A DNA stretch of 64,000 nucleotides from VAZQ01 sp963821505 (GCA_963821505.1 CAWGEH010000031.1:1-64000); one strand, 5' to 3'; shown: positions 1-11,189, numbered from the stretch's first letter. Numbers and translations: made by a program. Notes: generated from the sequence alone by a model not told the origin.

Positions 1-426
1 GACCTCTCGGTCGGCATGACCGAGACGCTGTCGAAGACCATTGCGTCCTCGGATGTGGTGGGTTTCGCTCAGCTCACCGGCGACCGCAATCCCATTCATC
101 TGTCCGAGCATTTCGCGGCCAAGACCCAGTTCGGAAAGCGCATCGCGCATGGCCTCTACACCGCGAGCCTGATCTCGGCGGTGCTCGGCACGCGGCTCCC
201 TGGCCCGGGCGCCGTCTATATCTCGCAGACGCTCAATTTCCGCGCTCCGGTGCGGATCGGCGACCAGGTGGACGTGACTGTCACGGTGGCCGAGCTCATT
301 CCCGACCGCCAGCGCGCGCGGCTCACCTGCACCTGCAAGGTCGGCGACGAGATTGTGCTCGACGGCGAGGCGCTGGTGAAGGTGCCGTCCGCCGCCAAGT
401 CGAAGCGGCCGTTGCCGCGGATCTGA
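1..426 (+). CDS. MaoC-family (R)-specific enoyl-CoA hydratase, 5' end outside window
   Basis: Hot-dog fold hydratase of the MaoC/PhaJ type, which hydrates trans-2-enoyl-CoA to (R)-3-hydroxyacyl-CoA. The hydratase-2 motif is clear: an Asp and His in FAQLTGDRNPIH, followed by GKRIAHGLYTASLIS and a C-terminal core with LNFRAPVRIGD. The first ATG is at 16, but the frame is open to base 1 and reads DLSVGM just before it. Family members carry a very similar stretch inside the N-terminal region (FEDLSVGM-like), so the true start is probably a few codons upstream of the window. The visible 141 codons are nearly the whole family length of about 150 residues. Cytoplasmic. The partner enzyme (acyl-CoA dehydrogenase, PHA synthase or other) is not visible here. 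Confidence 0.85.
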   Translation, partial: DLSVGMTETLSKTIASSDVVGFAQLTGDRNPIHLSEHFAAKTQFGKRIAHGLYTASLISAVLGTRLPGPGAVYISQTLNFRAPVRIGDQVDVTVTVAELIPDRQRARLTCTCKVGDEIVLDGEALVKVPSAAKSKRPLPRI

Positions 427-430
427 ACGG

Positions 431-1163
431 TCAGGAAGCCTGGCGCAGCGCTTGGCCGCGGCGTTCGCCGCGCAGCCCATCGAGGATCGCCAGCGCGCGT
501 CCCATGGAGAACGCGCGCGTCTCCGGATGGAACGCCTTCGTGTTCCACCGCATCATGTAGCCGTGCAGCACGCCGGGGAAGACATGCACCTCCACGTTCG
601 ACATACGCGCCGGCACATCGCGATAGGCCGCGAGCACCTCGGCGGGCGCGGCATGGTCCTGGTCGCCCCAGATGATGCAGATCGGCGCCGTAACGCCGTC
701 GAGCTCCGGGATGAAATCGAGCAACCGCGTGCCGTGGCAGGCGATGCCGGCGTCGTAGCCCAGCCGCTTGGGTCCGAGGATCGCGTAGGGACCGCCATAG
801 CAGAAGCCCATGGCCGCGGCGCGCCCGTTGAATTGCGGCAGGCTGCGCAGATGCGCGAGCGTGTCCGCCATGTCGGCTTCGCCCGCCCTGATCTTCTCGA
901 GCCGGGGCTGCGAGCGCTCGGACGCGCGGCTGTCCTCGTGCGGGAGCGGGCCCGGCACCGAGCGCCAGAACAGGTCGGGGGCGGCCGCGATATAGCCGTG
1001 CGACGCGAACTCGTCGGCAAGCTCGCGGATGTCCTTGTCGACGCCGTGCACGGCGGAGGCGAGCACCACGGCCGGGACCTTGCCGTCCCTTGCGGGCGTC
1101 GCGAGGTAGCAGTCGAACTCGCCGCCCTCGCGCGCGCGAAATCTTGATGGTCTCGCCCGGCAT
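431..1163 (-). pseudogene. Dienelactone hydrolase family protein, apparent +1 frameshift near the N-terminus
   Basis: Alpha/beta hydrolase of the dienelactone hydrolase family. The main frame (1069 down to 431, 212 residues) has the nucleophile elbow GFCYGG with Cys, the Asp in WGDQDHAAP and the His in FPGVLHGYMM, so the Cys-Asp-His triad is complete. The natural N-terminus is in another frame: ATG at 1163, preceded by a GGGAGAG-like ribosome site, reads MPGETIKISRA. After a CG-dinucleotide run around 1129-1139 the sense moves to a second frame reading EGGEFDCYLATPARDGKV, which continues into the main frame. Removing one base joins them into a 243-residue protein, close to the family norm. 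Either the gene is inactivated or one base is surplus in the sequence. A shorter protein starting at 1069 would lack the first beta strands. Confidence 0.75.
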
Positions 1164-1361
1164 GGAGGCTCTCCCGGTTTGTCGTGGGCGTTCGGGTGAG
1201 CCTTAACATAAGTTGGAAATGGTTCCAGCCGCTAATTACGCCGTCTGGCCCGCTTGCGCTTCAGCTCGCCAATACCGACGAAAGGGTCTCAGGAAGGTCG
1301 CGCAGCACGTCGCCAAGCAAGTTCACTCGGCTGCGATCTTCGCAGCAGCAGGCGCGACGCC

Positions 1362-2792
1362 TCAGAGTGCTTTCACGACATCAACACCCAGAAATTCATG
1401 AAGCTGCCCTGTGGGCCGCTTATCGCCGATTGCCCTTGCCACGCGAATTGTCCAATGGACATTTTTCGGATCAAGGATTTGGGTAATTTGGTTCACGACG
1501 TCATGAATATCGACGACCTTGCGATCCCAACTCGCTGCGCCAGATAGGATGGACGCCTTTGCGCCAAACTGATTGGCCTTTGCCGCAATATCGCCGGCGG
1601 CATGCGCCCAGTCGGTACCGAGCAACTCAAGTACCTCGTCAGTCAACAGCAGGTTTTCAGCCTCATGGCAAGCAAGCCTGACAAACTTGATATGGTTCTG
1701 CGGTGACTGAGCGCTCGGCTGTGGGAGTCCTTTATCGCCATCCAATAGCGCATAGCCCGCGGGATTTCCCGGTTCGCGAAGAGCGGCCAAGATTGTCTCA
1801 AGCGATTTTTGATATTGTTTGATTTCGTCGCCGTTTGTCGGAATGACCGAGAAGCTGATCGCATGATACCGGGGGACTTGGCTCCATATACGGTAGTCGT
1901 CGTCTCCTTCTACGAGCAGTAATGGGACACCAAACAGGGGTCCCATCAGGGCGTGACCGCCCAGACATGCGGCAATCTCCTTCGCTTCCTTAGTGAAAGG
2001 CATGGCCTTAAATTCCGATTTCGTTCGATCGAGATAGATGACGCTTGCCGCATCAGCCCCAAACTGACCGAGGGCGGCCAGCAACGTCGTGCTATGAGTT
2101 GCGACTGTAACCTGAAGCTTGAAGCGTTGAGCTACCCGCACAAGAAAATCTGCAAAGCGTACTTGTAGATCAGGGCGGATATGGGCATCGGGTTCGTCGA
2201 TGAGCAGCAGTCGCTTCTCAGCACCCTCCAGGTCCCAGATTGCTGCGATAGTGAGCACGTCGAGCGCCACCGTCAGTACCTGCGCTTCGCCGCTGCTAAG
2301 TTGATGAACGTCCGTGATCCTATCGCTGGTCGACCCGCGATACAGTCCGTATGGAGGATTAGCAGAGCCAGTCAATGTGATGACAAAATCCGGCAACACG
2401 TTTGAAAGCAGGTCTTCCAACTCGTCAGGGTTGCCCGGCAACTGCTCGCCGCGTACTGATCCCCGCGTTAGGAAATAGGACTGAATGCGGGTGATTACAT
2501 GCCGCCGATATGACTCAAGGTAATTGTATTGGGCGGCACCACGTCGAGCCACAGGATCCGTTTGCTGTTGCAGAAAGCCAGGGTCAAAACCTAGATCACC
2601 GATACGCTCCGGAATTATGTAATGGGACGATTTCACATCTGCGTCTCGCCATGCCCGGAGAAGCCTACTTTTCCCACTTCCATTTTTGCCGAAGAGCGCC
2701 GTGATCGCAGACAAATTGGAAAGCCTCCATCGACCTCCACCGAGATCGGCCGGCTTATCAATTTCGACGTGAGTAAAATGCGGTTGATGCAT
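1362..2792 (-). CDS. AAA/ABC-type ATPase with C-terminal TOPRIM domain (OLD/PARIS-like)
   Basis: 476 residues from ATG at 2792. The N-terminal ABC-class ATPase has Walker A GKNGSGKS (35-42), signature LSSGEAQ (165-171), Walker B RLLLIDEPDAH (194-204) and H-loop ATHST (His 233). The C-terminal part looks like a TOPRIM nuclease: LLVEGDDDYRIW (Glu 295, acidic run to 299), LLDGDKG (351-353) and HEAENLLL. This order matches OLD-family nucleases and fused PARIS (AriA-AriB/DUF4435) proteins, many of which act in phage defence; the function here is inferred. GC is lower than in the flanking genes: two sampled lines are 53-55% by hand count, against about 70% in uvrA. The start lies 25 bp after the uvrA stop on the same strand, so it could be co-transcribed with uvrA. 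No partner gene (UvrD-like helicase, reverse transcriptase) is adjacent. Confidence 0.8.
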   Translation of the reverse strand: MHQPHFTHVEIDKPADLGGGRWRLSNLSAITALFGKNGSGKSRLLRAWRDADVKSSHYIIPERIGDLGFDPGFLQQQTDPVARRGAAQYNYLESYRRHVITRIQSYFLTRGSVRGEQLPGNPDELEDLLSNVLPDFVITLTGSANPPYGLYRGSTSDRITDVHQLSSGEAQVLTVALDVLTIAAIWDLEGAEKRLLLIDEPDAHIRPDLQVRFADFLVRVAQRFKLQVTVATHSTTLLAALGQFGADAASVIYLDRTKSEFKAMPFTKEAKEIAACLGGHALMGPLFGVPLLLVEGDDDYRIWSQVPRYHAISFSVIPTNGDEIKQYQKSLETILAALREPGNPAGYALLDGDKGLPQPSAQSPQNHIKFVRLACHEAENLLLTDEVLELLGTDWAHAAGDIAAKANQFGAKASILSGAASWDRKVVDIHDVVNQITQILDPKNVHWTIRVARAIGDKRPTGQLHEFLGVDVVKAL

Positions 2793-2817
2793 AAATTCTG
2801 GCCGATTGAAATCCACG

Positions 2818-5880
<3,063 letters not shown>

Positions 5881-5950
5881 GGCGTCCGTCGGCGCGATCA
5901 GATCGGCGAGATCGAAGAAGCCCAACGCAGCTCCGCGCGCGGACTGCCAC

Positions 5951-5965
5951 GAACGTAGTGAGAAC
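5951..5965 (-). promoter_or_regulatory. LexA (SOS) box upstream of uvrA
   Basis: GAAC-GTAGTGA-GAAC on the plus strand, which is GTTC-N7-GTTC read towards uvrA. This direct repeat with a 7-bp spacer is the known LexA operator of alphaproteobacteria. It lies 71 bp upstream of the uvrA ATG, a sensible operator position. It predicts DNA-damage induction of uvrA, and possibly of the ATPase-TOPRIM gene just downstream. Confidence 0.8.
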
Positions 5966-6101
5966 GGCGGCCTTTCGCCAGTCCGCCCGGCAGCCGGTCC
6001 GCTATCCATCTGCGGGCGGCTGTGGACAACGCGGGCGGCAGAGTGAGAGGCTGCCACCAACAATGCCCGGAACTCGGGGCAGGATTTGGGAGGAGGGCGT
6101 G

Positions 6102-7034
6102 ATGAAGGTCTTGCCGGGATTATTTGCGCTGGCCTGGACAGTCGGAACTCTCACCGGCCAGGCGCAAGCACAAGCGCAGACCTACGCCGTGACGGCGCGG
6201 GCGGGCGTGCAATATGCTGAGCATGACGGGGTCAAGCTCGCCGGCGACCTCTACCTGCCGAAGGGCCTGGACAAGGCGCCGCTGCTGATCGCGGTGCACG
6301 GCGGCGGATGGCAAGTCGGCAACCCCGCGTTCTACCGGTATTGGGGGCCTTACCTCGCCAAGAGCGGTTACGCGCTATTTTCGATCGGCTACCGGCTGTC
6401 GAAGCCGGGCGCGAAGACCTATCCGGGAGCGGTTTACGACGTCAAAGCCGCGGTCCAGTTCGCGCGCGCCAATGCCGCGCAACTCGGCATCGACCCCGAT
6501 CGCATCGGGTTCATGGGCGACTCGGCCGGCGCGCATCTGGTGGCGCTGGTCGCGCTGGCCGGCGATGAGCCGGCCTTCTCGACCGAGTACCGCACCGACC
6601 CGTACGGCGCGTCGCCCGCGAACGTGAAGGCCGTCGTGGGTTTCTACGGCGTCTACGACCTGCAGGCGCAGTGGCTGCACGACCAGATCACCCGCCCGCG
6701 CGACCAGATCACGGAAAAATTCCTCGGCGTTTCGCCGATGCAGAGCCGCCGCACCTATTTCGACGCTTCACCGATGAGCTACGCCACGGTCGAGAAGAAC
6801 GAGAAGACCAGGACGCGCTTCCTGCTCATCCACGGCACCCATGACGATATCGTCGACCCGCAGACGCAGTCGCAGGCGTTCCTGACCGCGCTCAAGCAGG
6901 CAGGCTTCTTCGCGCGCACCATCGTCGTTCCGGGCTCCGGACATTTCTGGGCGAGCGATCCGGTCGAGGAGCCGGGCAGCTACGGCGCCCAGGTGGCGCC
7001 GCAGCTGCTGCGGTTCCTGCAGGGCGCGCTGTGA
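6102..7034 (+). CDS. Secreted alpha/beta hydrolase (esterase/lipase, HSL/BD-FAE type)
   Basis: 310 residues from ATG 6102, preceded by a strong GGGAGGAGG ribosome site; the frame is open further upstream but without such a site. A signal peptide covers about residues 1-25 (hydrophobic stretch, then AQAQAQ). The oxyanion-hole motif is HGGGW, the nucleophile elbow is GDSAG (Ser), the acid is in THDDIVDP and the catalytic His in PGSGHFW, so the Ser-Asp-His triad is complete. It probably hydrolyses short-chain esters in the periplasm or outside the cell; the substrate cannot be read from the sequence. It is divergent from uvrA, from which it is separated by about 220 bp containing the LexA box. 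Confidence 0.85.
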   Translation: MKVLPGLFALAWTVGTLTGQAQAQAQTYAVTARAGVQYAEHDGVKLAGDLYLPKGLDKAPLLIAVHGGGWQVGNPAFYRYWGPYLAKSGYALFSIGYRLSKPGAKTYPGAVYDVKAAVQFARANAAQLGIDPDRIGFMGDSAGAHLVALVALAGDEPAFSTEYRTDPYGASPANVKAVVGFYGVYDLQAQWLHDQITRPRDQITEKFLGVSPMQSRRTYFDASPMSYATVEKNEKTRTRFLLIHGTHDDIVDPQTQSQAFLTALKQAGFFARTIVVPGSGHFWASDPVEEPGSYGAQVAPQLLRFLQGAL

Positions 7035-7152
7035 GCGCCGGGCGCCCGCCGCGCGCCGTCGCGGTCACCCCGCCGCTTGCCCGAAGCCGGGGGAAGCTGG
7101 ATCTGCTTGCGGCGCCGCGCGACGGGCGCCGCGCCATTGCGCATGCTGCCGG

Positions 7153-8355
7153 CTATTGCGGAGTGAGATCCTGCACGGCCTGCGGCCTGTCGAGCGGAAT
7201 GAATCTCATCTGCTTGGCGTTCAAGTCGGCCTTGTTGAGATCGACCATGCGGACGTCGAAATTGTCATAGGTCCTGATGTAATAGCGCAGATTCTTCATG
7301 TCGGAGACGGCAAGCCATTCCGTCGTCTCGTAGCCGTTGATGCCGCCGCCCTCGCCGCCGGCCGCCGCCGACACGCCGATGGAGCCGGGCGGCAGATCGA
7401 AGCCGTTCATCACGTGAAAGGCCAAGCCGACGGTCTCGCTCGCCGTGTCGAGCTTCGGCGCGTTGGCCTGCGCGAAGAACGCGCGTATGAAACGCGCGGT
7501 CGCCAGGAATCCGCCCGGCAGCCCGTTCATGCCGTCGCCGGAACTCGCCGCGCTCAGCGAAAGATTGCCCGCTTTCAGCGGCGGCAGGACACTGGCGGTG
7601 ATGTATTGGTACTGCGCCAGGTTCTGCAGATGGAACGGGAACGGCGGCGAATTGGTGAAGACATGCGTCGGGTTGTCGTACATGTTGAGCTTGCCGCCGT
7701 CGGTGTACTCGATCACGAGGCTCTTGCCGGTCGCATCGTGAACGGACGCGTGGATGGGCGGGACCATGTTGCCGAACTGCGCAAGCTTGACGCCCGAGAC
7801 GTAGATGTCGGGAATTGCGGCCTTGACCTCGTCGACCGTGGCGAAGCTCGTAAGGATGAATGTCAGCAGCTCGAACGAGGCGATCGAGCGGTCGGCCTTT
7901 CCGGGCGGCACGGTCTGAAACTCGGCGAAGTCGGGAAAATTGAACAGCCCGCCCGCCAAGCCTTTTTCGTTGAAGCCGTCGAGGATGATCGGCAATCCGA
8001 GCGCGTTGGCGCCGGCGGCCGCGTATTTCGTGGTCCAGCGCATGCCGCCTTCGCCGACCTTGCCGGCCGGTCCGGTGCCGGTGATGGCGAGATTGCGCGG
8101 CACGATGACGAGCTGCGAGTTGAGTTGCAGGCCGAATTCCAGCGAGCGGCCATAGACGTATCCACCGTCCTTGGCGGCGAGGAGGATGGACGTGCAGGCA
8201 TTGGCCGCGGTGACGGGCGACACGAACAAGGCGAACGAGACGAGAGCCGAGAGCCCGAGCCGGGCGCGACGTGAGGGCGTTGCACGTGAGGGCGTTGCAC
8301 GTGAGGGCATTGCACGTGAGGGCATTGCACGTGAGGGCATTGCACGTGAGGGCAT
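7153..8355 (-). CDS. Choloylglycine hydrolase/penicillin V acylase-family Ntn hydrolase with repeat-encoded N-terminus
   Basis: 400 residues. After a hydrophobic signal segment (LSALVSFALFVSPVTAANA) comes CTSILL, the usual processed N-terminus of this Ntn family, in which the exposed Cys is the nucleophile. RSLEFG and the later ITGTGPAGKVGEGGMRW region fit linear-amide hydrolases. It is probably exported and may cleave bile-salt-like amides, beta-lactams or N-acyl homoserine lactones; substrate unknown. The first ATG (8355) follows an AGGAG site with 8 bp spacing. It is followed by a run of pentapeptides, MPSRA or TPSRA, six in all counting the last TPSRR, encoded by a 15-bp tandem repeat. 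This lengthens the n-region of the signal peptide and offers three further in-frame ATGs. Confidence 0.85.
   Translation of the reverse strand: MPSRAMPSRAMPSRAMPSRATPSRATPSRRARLGLSALVSFALFVSPVTAANACTSILLAAKDGGYVYGRSLEFGLQLNSQLVIVPRNLAITGTGPAGKVGEGGMRWTTKYAAAGANALGLPIILDGFNEKGLAGGLFNFPDFAEFQTVPPGKADRSIASFELLTFILTSFATVDEVKAAIPDIYVSGVKLAQFGNMVPPIHASVHDATGKSLVIEYTDGGKLNMYDNPTHVFTNSPPFPFHLQNLAQYQYITASVLPPLKAGNLSLSAASSGDGMNGLPGGFLATARFIRAFFAQANAPKLDTASETVGLAFHVMNGFDLPPGSIGVSAAAGGEGGGINGYETTEWLAVSDMKNLRYYIRTYDNFDVRMVDLNKADLNAKQMRFIPLDRPQAVQDLTPQ
8271..8355. repeat. 15-bp minisatellite at the start of the Ntn-hydrolase gene
   Basis: Five full copies of the 15-bp unit GTGAGGGCATTGCAC plus 10 bp of a sixth. 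The copies nearest the gene body (8271-8300) have GCGTT instead of GCATT. On the coding strand each unit reads MPSRA (or TPSRA), so copy-number change keeps the frame but alters the number of start codons and the charge before the signal peptide. Confidence 0.95.
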
Positions 8356-8490
8356 GGGGAGAGCTCCTGTGGCGGAACACGCCCCTATGGGCGCGCCAAA
8401 GCCCCCCGAGATCCACGTTACAAAGACCTCGGCGCGGGGCCTCAGTCTTCGAGGTAGATCAAGTCCCAGAATACAACCGATTTGGGACAG

Positions 8491-8518
8491 TCGGGCGATC
8501 ACGTATCGGGCGATCACG
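8491..8518. repeat. 15-bp-period tandem duplication between divergent genes
   Basis: TCGGGCGATCACG occurs at 8491-8503 and 8506-8518, a period of 15 bp like that of the nearby minisatellite. It lies between the divergent Ntn-hydrolase and DUF6790-like genes (gap 8356-8594), where their promoters must be. It could be a paired operator or a simple slippage duplication. Confidence 0.6.
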
Positions 8519-8594
8519 CAAGGGTGAACCCATGTTTGGCGGTTCACGCGGCGCCGGAGGCGCAACCTGATCCGCGCTGCGAAGGAGAAGCTCA

Positions 8595-9128
8595 ATGAGA
8601 GACGTCATCGCGTTCGTGCTCGGAAATTTCACGCTGACGTTTTTCGTCTTGGGCCTGATCGCGTCAGCCATCGCGCTCTGGCACACGCGCCGGCCGCGCA
8701 CCGCCGCGGTGATCGTCGAAGCGCTGTTCTCCTATTTTCTCCTGTTCTCGATCGCTTTCGCGAACCTCTACAACTTCGTTCTCCACGTCTTTTTCGGAAA
8801 GATGAGCGCAAGCTTCATCGGCTGGGAGGACAGTCCATTCCAAGCGGAGGTCGGCTTCGCCAGTCTGGGTTTTGCCGCAGTCGGGCTGTTGGCCTTCAAG
8901 GGAAGTTTCGACCTGCGGCTCGCCGCCGTTCTCGGGCCGGCCTGTTTTCTGTGGGGCGCAGCGGGGGGGCACATTTATCAGATGATCGCGGCGCACAATT
9001 TCGCGCCCGGCAACGCCGGGATCATTTTTTACAGCGATGTCTTGGTTCCGATCGTCGGATTCCTATTTCTCTGGCTGCAGCGCCGCCTGGCCCCGGCGCA
9101 CGACATGGGACGGTCCACCCGCGGGTAA
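8595..9128 (+). CDS. DUF6790-like multi-pass membrane protein
   Basis: 177 residues with about five hydrophobic helices (around 7-28, 40-60, 88-105, 112-130, 145-163). ATG 8595 follows GAAGGAGAAGCTCA. Features include FANLYNFVLHVFFG in the second helix region and the pattern GWEDSPFQAEVGFASLG, typical of a family of uncharacterised inner-membrane proteins annotated as DUF6790. Function unknown. It lies divergently from the Ntn hydrolase and 184 bp upstream of ssb. It is one of three genes that now separate uvrA and ssb. Confidence 0.7.
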   Translation: MRDVIAFVLGNFTLTFFVLGLIASAIALWHTRRPRTAAVIVEALFSYFLLFSIAFANLYNFVLHVFFGKMSASFIGWEDSPFQAEVGFASLGFAAVGLLAFKGSFDLRLAAVLGPACFLWGAAGGHIYQMIAAHNFAPGNAGIIFYSDVLVPIVGFLFLWLQRRLAPAHDMGRSTRG

Positions 9129-9176
9129 CGGCAAAAATCGCGGTCGGAGCATTGCATTCATTCGTGCGCAGTGCTA

Positions 9177-9191
9177 GAACAAACAGGGAAC
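9177..9191 (+). promoter_or_regulatory. LexA (SOS) box upstream of ssb
   Basis: GAAC-AAACAGG-GAAC, the alphaproteobacterial LexA direct repeat, 121 bp before the ssb start. It has the same plus-strand orientation as the box upstream of uvrA. In the usual uvrA-ssb divergent arrangement one such region serves both genes; here each gene has its own. Confidence 0.8.
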
Positions 9192-9312
9192 AGAAAGTGC
9201 GCGGGCCCCCGCCGCCGCGCGCTGTGGAAAAGCGCCACGGCGCGGGGATCTGGCGGCGACGCGGCCCGGGACTTGGGATTAGGGTGACGGCGGCAACCAA
9301 CAGGAGAGCGTC

Positions 9313-9804
9313 ATGGCCGGTAGCGTGAACAAGGTGATCCTTATCGGCAATCTCGGCAGAGATCCCGAGATCAGGCGCACGCAGGATGGCCGCCCGATTG
9401 CGAATTTGAACGTGGCGACCTCGGACTCCTGGCGCGACAAGGCGACCGGCGAACGGCGCGAAAAGACCGAATGGCATCGCGTGGTCATTTTCAACGAGGC
9501 GCTCTGCCGGATCGCCGAGCAATATTTGAAGAAAGGCTCGAAGGTCTATCTCGAAGGCTCGCTGCAGACGCGCAAATGGCAGGATCAGTCCGGGCAGGAC
9601 AAATACACCACCGAGGTGGTGCTGCAGGGCTTCAACGCGCAGCTGACCATGCTCGACCGCGCCGGCAGCGGCGGCGGAGGTGACTTGGGCTCCGACGACG
9701 GCGGCGGCGACTTCGGCTCCTCGGGCCCGTCGACGCGCGAGAAGAAGCCGGCCATGGCCGGCGCCGGCAAGCACGGCGACATGGACGACGAGATTCCGTT
9801 TTGA
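9313..9804 (+). CDS. ssb: Single-stranded DNA-binding protein
   Basis: 163 residues. The N-terminal OB fold begins MAGSVNKVILIGNLGRDPE and contains the SSB motif YLKKGSKVYLEGSLQTRKW at about 75-93. A glycine-rich, acidic linker (about 118-140) ends in the conserved acidic tip MDDEIPF that docks partner proteins. Length and architecture match homotetrameric replication SSB. The ribosome site is CAGGAG. It is expected to be SOS-regulated through the box at 9177-9191. Confidence 0.97.
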   Translation: MAGSVNKVILIGNLGRDPEIRRTQDGRPIANLNVATSDSWRDKATGERREKTEWHRVVIFNEALCRIAEQYLKKGSKVYLEGSLQTRKWQDQSGQDKYTTEVVLQGFNAQLTMLDRAGSGGGGDLGSDDGGGDFGSSGPSTREKKPAMAGAGKHGDMDDEIPF

Positions 9805-9969
9805 CGGACGCGCGCCGGATTTTGCCGCTGCAGAGGCGGCGCAATTCCGGGAGTCGCGCAAGCGTGGCGTAAGGTGAGGGCCGCGCAACGGCGCGCGCCT
9901 GGAACGCGGGCGGATGCAGCGCCATGCGCTCTGCTGTAAGCCGCGCCGCGCTTCCATGGCATCGGCTAA

Positions 9970-10453
9970 GATGCGGGAACCAGCGCAGCGCTCACCGGCG
10001 CCGCCCCGTCCCAGCCGAGCCAGCCTGCCCCATCGGCGCAGGACTTCGTCAACAAGGTCGCGATCAGCGACATGTTCGAGGTGCAAGCAAGCCAGCTCGC
10101 GCTCGAGAAACGGGCCGACAAGGAGACCAGGCCGTTCGCGCGGAAGATGGTGAAGGACCATCAGAAGACATCGAGCGAATTGAAGTCGCTGGTCGAGGGC
10201 GGCAAGGTCAAGGCGACGCTGCCCACCGCGCTCGATTCCGAGCATCAGAAAATGCTGGATGATCTGAAGGCGAAGAGCGGCAAGGACTTCGACCAGAGCT
10301 ATGATCAGATCCAGCTCAAGGCGCACCAGGACGCGGTCGCGCTGTTCGAGGCTTATGCCAAAGGCGGTGACGATCCGGAGCTGAAGAAGTGGGCGGCGAG
10401 GACGCTGCCGCACCTCAAGCAGCATCTCGCCATGGCGCAGAAAGCTGAAATAG
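9970..10453 (+). pseudogene. Decayed DUF4142-domain protein
   Basis: The frame containing 10072 has the DUF4142 core: QDFVNKVAISDMFEVQASQL, then FARKMVKDHQKT and LKAHQDAVALFEAYAKGG, a helical-bundle domain of exported proteins. Upstream the same frame reads back through a signal-peptide-like end (GTSAALTGAAPSQPS) to a TAA at 9967 with no ATG, GTG or TTG except the internal ATG 10072. At the C-terminus HLAMAQKAEI changes from the family pattern. Dropping one A near 10441-10443 gives QKLK followed by TAG at 10451-10453, the expected end; as written the frame runs on to 10560. So both ends are broken. A truncated protein from 10072 would lack its export signal. Confidence 0.7.
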
Positions 10454-10621
10454 CGGTGGCGGCGGCCGTTGCGGGACGCGACCGGCTCGTTGCGGGGGTC
10501 CGGTCCGAGGTGTCTGCCGCACCAACGCGCCGTCCCGAATTTAGGCGAAATTGTGGTTGAGGTGTCTTGCTCCCCCAACTAAGGTTCCCTCGGCTGGGCC
10601 ATAACCAGCAGGGAGGGAAAG

Positions 10622-10951
10622 ATGGCTGCACGACACTGTCTGACTTTGGTCATTGCACTTTGCGGCGCCGTGGCGGTGACCGGAGCCGAGGCCGCCGCCA
10701 AGAAGAAGGCGAAGGCGGTCGCAAAGGGGCCGCCCCCGATCGCGCGCGGCTGCACCTATGTGCAAGCGCCGTACTGCCTCGGCATGACCGCGAAAAGCGG
10801 GAGCTATTCGCTGTGGGGCGCCAATCCCTGGATTCCCCCGAACACCGGCGTCGATGTCTGGGGCAAGGCGTCGGGCCCCGGCATGTGCGGCGGCACCGCG
10901 ATCCAGGTCACCGCGTGGAAGGCAAACAAAAGGATCAAGTGCAAGGCTTGA
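10622..10951 (+). CDS. Small secreted cysteine-containing protein, function unknown
   Basis: 109 residues. ATG 10622 has a good AGGGAGGGAAAG site. Signal peptide at about 1-24 (LVIALCGAVAVTGAEA), then a Lys/Ala-rich stretch (AKKKAKAVAKG) and a compact C-terminal domain with four Cys (CTYVQAPYC, MCGG and a terminal CKA), suggesting two disulphides. I do not recognise a named family. It is probably periplasmic. It stands alone between the broken DUF4142 gene and the repeat cluster. Confidence 0.7.
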   Translation: MAARHCLTLVIALCGAVAVTGAEAAAKKKAKAVAKGPPPIARGCTYVQAPYCLGMTAKSGSYSLWGANPWIPPNTGVDVWGKASGPGMCGGTAIQVTAWKANKRIKCKA

Positions 10952-10980
10952 TCCCCGCTGCGCGCCGCTTCCCCGCGGCG

Positions 10981-11085
10981 CCTAGTACATCAAAGCGTTT
11001 TCCGGCGAAGTGGGAACCAGCTCGCCGCAGAAAACGCGTCAAGACTCCAGAGCAGTTTCCGATTCCAACGGAACGGAAACCGCTT
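10981..11085. repeat. Double-hairpin dispersed repeat, family 2
   Basis: Hairpin 1 pairs GCGTTTTC with GAAAACGC around a loop containing AGTGGGAACC. Hairpin 2 (about 11050-11085) pairs AGCAGTTTCCGATTCC with GGAACGGAAACCGCT. The two-hairpin layout and loop motif match the repeat immediately downstream, but the stems differ. With that element it fills the 337-bp gap between the small secreted protein and the decarboxylase. Confidence 0.75.
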
Positions 11086-11189
11086 TAGGCGCGTGTTCGG
11101 GAAAATTGGGAACCGGTTTTCCGAGCAGAACCCGCGCTCAATCGAAAAGCTGGAGCGCATCACGATTCGACCCAATCGGGATGCGCTCC
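11086..11189 (+). repeat. Double-hairpin dispersed repeat, family 1, divergent copy
   Basis: Same element as at 20337-20440 and 22587-22691, but degenerate: GCGTGTTCGGGAAAATTGGG in place of GCATGTTCCGGAAAAGTGGG. The terminal stem GGAGCGCATC / GATGCGCTCC is conserved. It ends 99 bp before the decarboxylase ATG, so it must lie within or beside that gene's promoter region. Confidence 0.85.

Noticed and set aside
8271..8355. A CRISPR array
   Set aside because: Fifteen-bp units directly abutting with no spacers; it is a coding minisatellite.
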